A model generated the notes under the pieces. The model saw only the letters and a list, made by a program, of their open reading frames with translations. It was not told where the DNA came from and searched no databases. Source: Polytrichum commune (lineage: Eukaryota; Streptophyta; Polytrichopsida; Polytrichales; Polytrichaceae). From it: 64,000 nt of DNA. Positions within the stretch are counted from its first letter, which is position 1; each line of letters opens with the position of its first letter. The stretch is taken from the NCBI GenBank assembly GCA_950295325.1, contig OX485804.1, forward strand, positions 7,626,001 through 7,690,000. Reading direction: 5' to 3'. Made by a program: the position numbers and the translations under genes. Shown here piece by piece: positions 34,776-43,501 of this stretch.

Positions 34776-34840
34776 GGTCTACCGGAATTTGCGTCAGACC
34801 CACCTCCAAGAGGTGGGCTTGACGCAAATTCCGGGAGACC
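34776..34840. repeat. Strong hairpin (about 32-bp arms)
   Basis: GGTCTACCGGAATTTGCGTC and CCCACCTC are mirrored by GAGGTGGG and GACGCAAATTCCGGGAGACC with two or three mismatches and almost no loop. A transcript would form a long stable stem. It lies inside the Tourist-like element. Confidence 0.7.
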
Positions 34841-35159
34841 ATGATTTTTTTAATATTTTTTCCAGCAGGACAGATTTCAGGACAGATTGCATGGCAAATT
34901 CCAGGATAGATTCCAAGATAGATTCCATGATAGATTCCAGGACACAGTCCGGGGAGTTTTATACAAAAATCGGTACATTTCCGATCTTTTATAAAGACAT
35001 TCGGATTTTTATTTTTTTGCTCGGAAGCTACCTAAATCCAATTTTTATTCTCGGTTAAAAACCGATATTTAAATTTACCATTCGGTAATTTTCCGACTTT
35101 CTGAATTTCATTTCGGTATGTTTCCGAAGATTTGTATTGTATGTCGGATTTGTTTTCTT

Positions 35160-35300
35160 AAATATTGTAAAACAAAATTGGTGTTATGCTTTTAAAGGGG
35201 TGAATTTTGTTGATAGAAAATCCAAGTATCCTTGGAAGGATTTGAACTTTGCCAAGCCCCCACCAACTTGGGGCCAAGGATTTAGCCTTTAAAAAATATA
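35160..35300 (-). other. tRNA-like (SINE-type) pol III promoter block inside the element
   Basis: On the minus strand TTGGCCCCAAGTTGGTGGGGG resembles an A box (TGGCNNAGTNGG), and GTTCAAATCC (35,238-35,247) is a perfect match to the B box (GWTCRANNC), about 30 bases downstream. CCTTGG and CCAAGG flank the block and could pair. This is what a tRNA-derived SINE head looks like. It does not fold as a complete tRNA and no SINE tail or target duplication was found, so it may be captured sequence. The same block is at 51,596-51,736. Confidence 0.4.
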
Positions 35301-35730
35301 TACTGGATTTGTTCGAAGGAGACACAAAAAACATACAATACAATTTCGACTCTCAAGCCGCATAAGGAAGACCAACAACAAGTGTCACATTGAAATTTCA
35401 GAAATAGTTTCTACCTTGTCAAAACAAGGTGCTCCGGGTGTACACGAAGGAAGGCACCAAATAGTTGCGGCTGAGAGAAACTTCATCCCACGCTTTGTAC
35501 TTAACAGCGCCATGCACAAGACGGAGAAGAAAAGCTCTATATTTCACGGCGCCATGCACAAAATTCCAGTGTGATGTCACTGTGAAGTATCAAAATCGTT
35601 GTGAGAGATTCGAGAGATCCAGGAGACAAGCATTGGTTCCGCACAAGTTTGTTTCCTACTCTTCAAGACTTATCTACAGGATTTCAAGAGATTCACGACC
35701 TCCAAAATAGATGTCTCCGAGTGGATCGCA

Positions 35731-35930
35731 GTGGATCGCCGCACCGAACTGGACCTTCACCCTGGACCTCCGAAACATATGTCACCAACTGGATCGTAGG
35801 TGGATCGCCGCACCGAACTGGACCTCCGAAACATATGTCTCCAACTAGATCGCAGGTGGATCGCCGCACCGAACAGGACCTCCGAAACATATGTCCCCAA
35901 CTAGATCGCAGGCGGATCGCCGCAGGTGGA
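35731..35930 (+). repeat. 56-bp minisatellite, about 3.6 units
   Basis: Units start GTGGATCGCCGCACCGAACT at 35,731, 35,800, 35,856 and (shortened, GCGG) 35,912. The last two intervals are 56 bases; the first is 69 because of an extra TTCACCCTGGACC block. Each unit continues TCCGAAACATATGTC and CAACTAGATCGCAG. Repeated exactly in the second copy of the element (52,167-52,366). Confidence 0.8.
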
Positions 35931-36689
35931 TGCAGAAACAAATAGAAGCGGAAGAGCAGTAGCGAAAGAGCACAGAGAGAAATCCCAATAGAGGAGTGAG
36001 AGGAGTGAGATACTTTGCCCAAGGGACTCAAACTCCTTATACTCGTGAGAGAGGGTCCTTGGGTGCTTAGAGCCTCAAAACCCTAATCGGCCCAGTGAAC
36101 GGAACCAACCCTAAATTAATTAGCCTCCATGGTTCTTGACTTTATGAGTCATGACTCTAGTATTACCCTAGTAGAAATTTCCGCCCTATCCCTAGTCCCT
36201 TCGGCTACTTGCCTAAAATTTAAAAATTGGCTCGGTAAATATCCTAAAATATGATGCCTCAACCGGCTATATTGCCGATCTTTTCTCATTTGAACCGGTC
36301 AATTTCCGACCTTAACAATTTTAAGTCGGTACCTCGTCCGAATCATTGCGAATTCATTCGGAAATCTCCAAAAAATTTCGGCTAGCTCGTAACCAAAGTT
36401 CGGTACTCCCCGTTCATTGTTCCAGGACAGACAAACACCACCAAGTAGTTATCTTAAATTGATAAACTTGGAGACATATTAAATTAAACCAAATCCTCCC
36501 CTCTTTTTCCGCCAACAAAATATGCAATGGTCCCGCAACATGGTTCATTCTCACTTCACACTATGCTTGAGGGCCAAAGACTACATAAAATGGCTTTCCC
36601 AACACCCATGGTACGGCCTTTGGATGAGAGTCAAGGGTCCTCACCATTACAAGGTCACGGCTCTTGGCTCATGTGTGAAGTGGCCCTAA

Positions 36690-38040
36690 GTCCTTCTTGC
36701 CAACATCTATCGATTTCAACATTCCATAATCAATCTCCACATACACATACAATCCAATCCAGTGTAATTTAAACAACTTCAACTTCACATATTCTAAAAG
36801 GAGACAACCCTTGTACATAACTACTTAATATTTTGGTCACCCAAAACACTGTTCCCTCTTATCTCATATACATTTCAAATCCAAGTCTCTATTTCCTATC
36901 CTTCATTCCCAACCATTCCTTAAAACAGTGGCTCCTCTTGCACATAACCCTTTACCTTATTCTTATCTAGTGTCTCCTAATCCTTATCCATTCTTACTAC
37001 CGACACCCTTATTATGGAAAAACTATGCATAACTGCTAAATGGAAGGAGATATGAAGTATATGAGCTAGGTGAACTTCCATAATGCCATGTGCATGAATA
37101 GTGGAGGCTCTCCCATACATCAAACACATGGCTATGCCATAATGCAACTTTCACACATGGAATCATTCAACCTAACAAGGGGATAGTCATCATGCAACAT
37201 GGAAATGAGGACTTAAGGTAATCGTAGACTGCTCAATAGTTACTGGGGAGTTTTAATGACGGAGTACTCTAAGTAATACGTAGGAGTAGGTCTTCATCTA
37301 GAAGTAGGTTGGTTACTTTGGTTACTTTTATCAAGTAACCCACTTCTACTAACTTATGAAACATGCAATTTCAGTACGAGACGGTTGGCAAATCCAAATC
37401 CACTTTAAATCCATTATCCTTGAATATCTTCTTGACATTCTAATAAAAGATTTTCATGTCCATCAACTTTTTAACATGTGTATGGATGGTGTGTCCCTTC
37501 TTTAAGTTTTGAACGTATGTTGCGATGGCATCCATCCCCCTTGACCTTACTCTTAATTACCAGCTATAAACTAACAATGGCCTTGAGGATGTTATCGCCA
37601 ACAAGGAGGAAAATGCAAACTACACGTTTGTAGTGCTATATATTATAACATGTTTGATTGTTAGATTATGATCATAACAATATATAGCTAAGTATGGAGG
37701 GTGGGTGGGGTTGGGAATTTGTAAGGTAGTATCCGGGACATGGGGGGTGCACCTACACTTGATTTATGTATACACGTGCGAGAACCCCTTATTTAGTGCG
37801 TACTATGCATACATTACATTGCGCAAATATTACTCTGCACATTACACACACACAACCATCATATTATAAACTTTAGGATATTGCGTATGGTTCTTCAACC
37901 CCTTAGGAAACTTTAAATAAGCTAGCCAACGTATTCATTGCCAAATGACCGTACTTTTCATCCAAAGGCGACCGTTTCACCAATCCATCCACAAGTCCAC
38001 ATACATTTTACTTATTTCTCATCCAATGCCACTAATGGCA
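36690..38040. other. Intergenic; no gene recognised
   Basis: No open frame over about 80 codons. Nothing repeat-like stands out apart from short AT-rich runs. Confidence 0.3.
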
Positions 38041-38044
38041 AAAA

Positions 38045-39890
38045 CCAAATGGCTTGTCATTATATCTAAGAAAATAGTCCTAACTAGGACATCGAGAAAG
38101 ACCCGTGCGCAAAGGTGACTGGACCAAGGACAATCGTCAAACAAAAAGAACCAAATGACCACAGACCAAGCAGAATTGTTAAATTAACTAACGTCACTAC
38201 ACTAAATATTGTATTTAGTGTCACCAATTCTTGTAATAGAAATTGGGCATTGTAGATTGCCTTGTTGCAACTATAGTCACTTACTAAGTGTTTTTCATCC
38301 AAATCTCAATCATCCAAGGCAATAATTCGTTACATAAATGTTAGGATGCAAAATATACCAAAGTTTGTTCCATTAATTGGACAGTGTATGAACTAATAAT
38401 AAGTTGGGATGCCAAAACTTGTCAACTTATTCATAAGAACTGTCATTAAAATAGGTATGGCAATTACACAAAATACCATATGACACTAAATACAAAATTT
38501 AGTATTATACCAAAGTAACCCCACACCCGGGGAGATTGCATAGGTGTGTACCTCTCATTCATCGAACAGAGAAGTGATGAAATAGTATGTAGTTTGGAGC
38601 TTGTTGTTTTGAGTTGACTTGAAAATGGAATTAGTTTTAAAGACCAAGTCTATTCCTAGTCAAGTCATTGGAGATGAATCAACCACAATCCAAGGGGGGG
38701 GGGGGGGTCAAGTTATCTGTGACTCAAGATAAGCCTCGCAAGTGGGTGTATGCACAATACCTTGACTTATTTTTGCAATGTCAAACGTCCATAAGCAAGG
38801 TCGAGGCATCCATGGTCGACCAAGTCCATTTCACCGCTCACTAGGGTCATGTAATGGCGCCATAGATGAGATCTACAATTTCCGACGAACAAAGTTAAAG
38901 TTTATGTGGTGGTAACTTGTGATTGATTACCGTCATAAGAGTTTTGACAATTGACGTAGCAAAAGAGTAGCATTGAGACAAGCGGTTGTAGATCGACTAT
39001 GCGTACCCCTAAAATTCACGCTTCGAAATTTGTGACAATTTCCATATTCAAGAAAATTTTATTTAGAAGTAATAGCATTCTCCTTGGAATTTGTTCCTCT
39101 TTGGAAGAAAAGGAGTTCCCCTCTATTCCTCCTCCTAAACATATGCAAACTCTCTTATTTTATCAGTTATAAATGCCTTGACCTTAGTTGCCATGTGGTG
39201 CTACCCTACAGAGGTTTCGACTTTCGGAATACGCTACAAGTTTTTGTTGTTGAAGACTTTGTCATTCCAACAAACCCGGATGGCTCAACTCCACATGTTC
39301 GAGGACATGCGGGTGCAAGATGCAAGATGAAAGTGGAGAATTGACTGCTAGTTACAGATGAACCGGTGAAGTTGAAGAAAATTAGAGGTTGAAGTTCAAG
39401 GCTTCAGTAAAATAAGCGATATTTCAACCAATGAAGGAAAAAACTGGAGGATGTGCACATGCAACGTGTTGGACTTGGATACACTAGAATCTCGACTGAT
39501 AATGCCCAAAAACCTCCGCCAACACTGCTTGGAATCCTCCCCGAACTTGCGTAAGAAGTTGCCCCACATATAATGAAAGCTAGCCTTTGTGTGTATTTGC
39601 AGACACTTTGAAAATGTGGCCAAGACGATTTCATCTATGATGAATGTGTGTGCCGACTATGGTGGAGCATTCATCCTCCGCATAATATCTCTCCCAAGTC
39701 TTAGCGGATGAAATTCTACATGTCTGAACATTACCTAGTGCGAAGCACTACTATGGCCTACTTAGGTGTGGCCGTGCAAGCTCATTGAGACCCACCAAGG
39801 AATTTCGCCTCACTCGGTTGGGGTTCGAAGTGTGACCTATCTCAACGTTGTACCCAACTAGGGTGAAGTTGCACCTCCTTCATGAAATAT
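38045..39890 (+). repeat. Second segmental duplication, copy 2
   Basis: Direct copy of 31,145-32,515 at an offset of about 6.9 kb, including the ACTAAAT MITE (about 38,200-38,510) and the G-run (38,694-38,707). Between 39,215 and 39,750 this copy keeps about 500 bases that copy 1 has lost. That part is the divergent relative of the ROCO upstream region. Confidence 0.75.
39170..39720 (+). pseudogene. Orphan relative of the ROCO upstream region
   Basis: Shares with 20,270-20,700 the ordered landmarks GCCATGTGGT, CTACAAGTT...TTGAAGACTTTGTCATT, a Ser/Pro-rich CCNGATG-CTCAACT block, TTGCAGACA/TCGCAGACATTTTGAA and GATGAATG...GATGGTGGAGCATCCATCCTCCG (here ACTATGGTGGAGCATTCATCC). No LRR or GTPase coding follows; after 39,720 the sequence returns to the repeat shared with 32.4 kb. 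It looks like the stump of a third ROCO copy that lost its coding part. Confidence 0.55.
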
Positions 39891-40073
39891 ACAAATAACC
39901 CAACACTTGTATCTAAGTAAAGTTGGACATATTCTCAAAATTTGGACTTTTGGGGTGCCTCATATCTATGGGGGGATTCGTCGATACACTTCCAAGATAT
40001 GTGAATTCTATGGGAGATATGTGAATCCTTGTTGAAAATCTGAATGCCATGATGATAAAACATGATAAAAATA

Positions 40074-40730
40074 GGGGATCGCTATTTCCACACCTTTTTT
40101 GGCTAGATTCACACCTTTTTGCTGGTTCGGTTGGCGTTGCACTGAGGCGCTACATATAAGATTCTTCATGGTGCATCCGGACCGTTGATCCACCAAGGCC
40201 CATCCAAGGGCCTCAATGATCCTAGGTGGCGGTGGGGCGGGGGTGGTGCTTGCCACCAAGGCGGGGTGGGGCCGTGGGCCTCATGTCTTTTTTGGGGAGG
40301 CCGGATTTAGGGTGGTGTCGGGCCTAGTGGCTAGGTGGGCCCAGTGGCTAGGCCTACTTATTATATAACTAGTTAGTTAGCCTTACTCTACTTACTAAAT
40401 GACTAGTTGGTTACCCTTACTCTACTTACTAAATAACTAGTAGGCCTAGCCACTGGGCCCGCCTAGCCACTAGGCCCGACACCACCCTAAATCCGGCCTC
40501 CCCAAAAAAGACATGAGGCCCACGGCCCCACCCCGCCTTGGTGGCAAGCACCACCCCCGCCCCCCACCCCACCGCCACCTAGGATCATTGAGGCCCTTGG
40601 ATGGGCCTTGGTGGATCAACGGTCCGGATGCACCATGAAGAATCTTATATGTAGCGCCTCAGTGCAACGCCAACCGAACCAGCAAAAAGGTGTGAATCTA
40701 GCCAAAAAAGGTGTGGAAATAGCGATCCCC
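40074..40730. mobile_element. Foldback element with ~280-bp near-perfect arms
   Basis: A 657-bp palindromic element, GGGGATCGCTATTTCC...GGAAATAGCGATCCCC, flanked by 8-bp direct repeats TAAAAATA (40,066-40,073 and 40,731-40,738). The arms (about 40,074-40,355 and 40,450-40,730) are almost fully complementary. The small loop has two tandem units containing TTACTCTACTTACTAAATGACTAGTT-like text. Core phrases such as AGGCCTAGCCACTGGGCCCG and GACATGAGGCC also occur in 16,850-18,034, so both belong to one family. No coding capacity. Confidence 0.85.
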
Positions 40731-40799
40731 TAAAAATATTGAATATCTATTCCTCGGTGTTAAATATATATAACTAAATATTTTGAATGGTGGGCATCA

Positions 40800-41620
40800 T
40801 ATATTTTGGTATTAAACCTGCAACTGCAGTCTGGGGCAAGCATCACCGGGACCCCCTATTTGTAATTTTTTTTTAATTCATACATTAATCGTATCAATGA
40901 GCTCCCCTCGTGCATGTTAACTTATACAGTCCTATTGTGGACACTTCCAATTCCACAAACAAAAAGAAAAGAAAAGAGACGACTCCCTTGTTGCCATCGG
41001 TGTAAATGTTGGTGTTGTTTCATCTTCAACTTTCTCCAAGTGTACATGAAATCTTGAAATGGGCATCACGAGAATTAGAGGCCCGTTGAATGCTATTGCC
41101 TCTTTTAACAAATGAACACCTTGAACAGGCACGGACAAGCCAACCTCCACCCATCTCCCCCAAGGGCAAGCTCCTATGTTCCTAGACGATTTATTAAGAA
41201 TCCATGGTCAGCCATAAAACCCCACTTGGTATGATTGGGTGGACTATAAGTGACATGGTGCACTAGGAATTTAGTGCTAAGAAGGTCACCCATCTAAGTA
41301 ACATTGTGGCCCTAAGTGGCTTTAACCTTGGAATTTCAGTGGAATCCAATTTAAGGCCTTGGGTTTAATCCACCTTCATTCCACAAACAAGTTGATTGTT
41401 TGATCATTTTGGGAATTGTCTCATTTGGTCCATGGGCCAACAACGGAATATGGACCCGTTTAAGGAAGAAGGGCAACCCTCTCTCCAATGAGGGTTGCAA
41501 TAAATTTTCTCCTTTATCTTGAACTAAGAACCGGTACAAATCCACTCTTTTAAAGATAGCCACCCTCATTAAGTGGTATATGACTCACGCACTTTTACTA
41601 CCGCATGTCGGAGAGTTCAA
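40800..41620. repeat. Dispersed repeat, partner of 2.56-3.34 kb
   Basis: Collinear with 2,560-3,340 in the same orientation, with substitutions and small indels. The minus strand again gives broken peptides alignable with the other copy (for example EVGLSVPVQGV here, EVGLSMHVQGV there). Identity of the source element is unknown. Confidence 0.5.
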
Positions 41621-41891
41621 GAGATGAGGAATATAATCAAGGATGCACATGCATACTTTATAGAATTAACTATTTAATTGAACTTAATGATTTCTAATCA
41701 ACATTTACATGCTCCCTTTTGTCATTTATGGGTAGGATAAAAGACATGAAACAACGTTTTGAATTAAATAATTTGACTTGCTAAGAAAACATGTGTGAAT
41801 GCGTGCATACGAGGGTGCGTTGTCACCCCACTACTAACCCATTCACAAAGGCTCGGTTGTGTTGCACATGGAGAGAGCCCTTTATCCCTAG

Positions 41892-43493
41892 CAGTGTTCA
41901 AGATTGAAGCCCTCATATGAGTTTCATTTTGAAGGGCTCTAAAATTTGAGCCCTTCGGTTGAAGGGCTAGTTCAAATTCAAGACGTCAATTCAGTAATAT
42001 AGAAATAAAATATAAAAAACTCATATTAAACTTATGCATGATTTATATGGTGCATGCTTCCAATACAATGTGAAGAATTAAGAATCAACCATCTAACTCC
42101 ACCTCTTCTAGTGATAATGCCCTACGCTTGTTGGTTCTTGTGCCAATTTTCCAAGATTCAAAAATACTATCCCAATCCATGAATTCAACTCCTAACCCAT
42201 TTAGACTAACCCTCATTAAAGCATCTAGTGTGTCAAGGTTGAGTCTAGTTCTCCTTTCACTCTTAACCCAATTTTGCTTTGAAAAACCACGCTCACAAAC
42301 AACAGTGCTAGTTGGGATCACAAGTATGGCTTGCCATAGCGACATCATAGTTGGCCAATTAATCATGAACTCCCGGTCATTGCCACAAAAAACCCAAGCT
42401 TCTTGCATACTTCGGCGTTCACAAACGGAACATAACATCTCCACGAATTCTAGCAATTCCGCATTGCATTGATTAACAAGGTCATCGCTCCAACGGAAAT
42501 GTGTCACCAACCGGTTCAACCATTGTTCCGTTAATGTCCCTCTGTCCAATTCATCTACGGGATAGTGCTTCGGGCTAAAAAGCCGGGCCGCATTGAAAAT
42601 GGACAAGTCAGGAAATCGATCATTGAGTGAATCGATGATTTTCTGCACATACTGCCTCCCCAACATGATGCATGCCTCCAATGAGCCTCCTACGTCACAC
42701 TCGGGCATGGAATCATAATGCAAGATATGCATTTTTTCACACCCAAAACTATCAACATACAATATTTGCCCATTGGGTACCACCTCGCGGAGAAACTTTC
42801 CTAGGTGTTTGGTTGTCAGGCCAAAACTTACACCCAGATAGTGTCTACGAAACAAGCTGATTGTTACATCAATCGTAGAAGCTATGCTAGTGATATCTAC
42901 AAGATCAAACTGAAACTTGCGATTGACCTTATTCAACTCTGATAATATATCAGCTAGCATGTGAATGAAAAATTGGAACTGAAGAGAAGTTAGATCCTTG
43001 TACCATGTGGGTTCTTCAACCTCCCAAGTTTCTAAAATTGCAGGCATACAAAATACCAATCTCTCCATGACCAAGCCACAGGATAACCATCTCACCGAAT
43101 GGATCTGTAAAGTTGCACGGGATTTCAAATCAGCACTGATTTCACATTGATTGAATCACATCACACTACAACACTGACTCAATGCTTACCAAAGAAAGGG
43201 TTGGATTCCAATCTTTTGCAAGACCTAAAAAGTTGAATTCCAAGTCAGATCGATGTTGAATGAATCATTTGCTAGGTGTTGAGGTTGTCACTGTAGCGAC
43301 CTCCTCGTTGCTGTAACGACCTCCTCGTCACTGTAGCGCTACAGTGTTGACGGGTGTAAAAAATTTGAAGACGTCAAGTGAAGTTTTCATTTTGAGTTTG
43401 GGGTTGCATTTTGAAGGGCTGTTTTGAGAGAGGTATATTTTGAAGGGCCAAATCGCGTTTGAAGGGCATTGAAGACTTCAATCTTGAACACTG
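41892..43493 (-). mobile_element. hAT transposon, internally deleted
   Basis: A 1,602-bp element with an 18-bp perfect terminal inverted repeat CAGTGTTCAAGATTGAAG (fits the hAT YARNG start) and 8-bp target duplication ATCCCTAG (41,884-41,891 and 43,494-43,501). Both ends have GAAGGGC subterminal repeats (four or more per end). It carries the C-terminal part of a hAT transposase on the minus strand but no N-terminal BED zinc finger or first catalytic region, so it cannot move itself. The 5' side has a tandem CTGTARCGACCTCCTCGT (43,274-43,328) and an 18-bp perfect palindrome CACTGTAGCGCTACAGTG (43,329-43,346). Confidence 0.9.
42085..43155 (-). pseudogene. hAT transposase C-terminal fragment (hATC dimerisation domain)
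   Basis: About 356 codons open on the minus strand without an ATG at the front (an in-frame TGA lies at 43,156-43,158). The N-terminal part LQIHSVRWLSCG matches the conserved block before the insertion domain of hAT transposases. The C-terminal part WPTMMSLWQAILVIPTSTVVC followed by ERGFS and RRTRLNLDTLDALMRVSLNG is the hATC dimerisation domain. The length is about half a usual hAT transposase. The open frame is clean, so the internal deletion may be recent, or the fragment may be read through from an upstream promoter. It is non-autonomous as it stands. Confidence 0.85.
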
Positions 43494-43501
43494 ATCCCTA
43501 G

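Larger units (their letters stand above)
34943..36419. mobile_element. 1,477-bp hAT-like non-autonomous element, copy 1
   Basis: Flanked by 8-bp direct repeats TTCCAGGA (34,935-34,942 and 36,420-36,427). The ends CACAGTCCGGGGAGT and CAATGAACGGGGAGT match at 11 of 15 positions and share CGGGGAGT. The first ~210 bases carry about eleven TCGG/CCGA motifs and the last ~230 about nine, resembling the subterminal transposase-binding repeats of Ac/hAT elements. The interior has a tRNA-like pol III promoter block, a 56-bp tandem repeat and AAACCCTAA near 36,077. No frame exceeds about 114 codons. It appears identical over its whole length to 51,379-52,855, which has a different target duplication. 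Confidence 0.85.
34588..36686. mobile_element. Tourist-like (PIF/Harbinger-type) element, split by nested insertion
   Basis: Ends GGGCCACTTCACACA and, in reverse complement, GGGCCACTTCACACA on the right, flanked by TAA (34,585-34,587 and 36,687-36,689). The 3-bp TAA target and GGGCC terminus fit non-autonomous PIF/Harbinger elements. Without the nested 1,477-bp element and its 8-bp duplication the host is about 614 bp. The left half holds a strong hairpin (34,776-34,840) and a 12-bp tandem GATAGATTCCAN (about 34,895-34,940), in which the nested element landed. No transposase coding is visible. Confidence 0.75.

Noticed and set aside
35238-35276. Complete tRNA gene
   Set aside because: A- and B-box-like motifs are present, but no acceptor stem or anticodon arm could be paired across the expected 70-75 bases.
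35465-35710. 81-codon open frame, identical in two places
   Set aside because: Same reasoning: identical because the whole transposon is identical, no recognisable domain, overlapping another open frame.
35601-35945. 114-codon open frame in the hAT-like element (and its twin at 52,037-52,381)
   Set aside because: It spans the 56-bp minisatellite, whose period is not a multiple of three, and the opposite strand is equally open. Identity between copies reflects recent transposition, not coding constraint.
40008-40259. Open frame of 83 codons on the minus strand
   Set aside because: Lies inside the arm of the foldback element and is mirrored on the opposite strand; GC-rich palindrome, not a gene.
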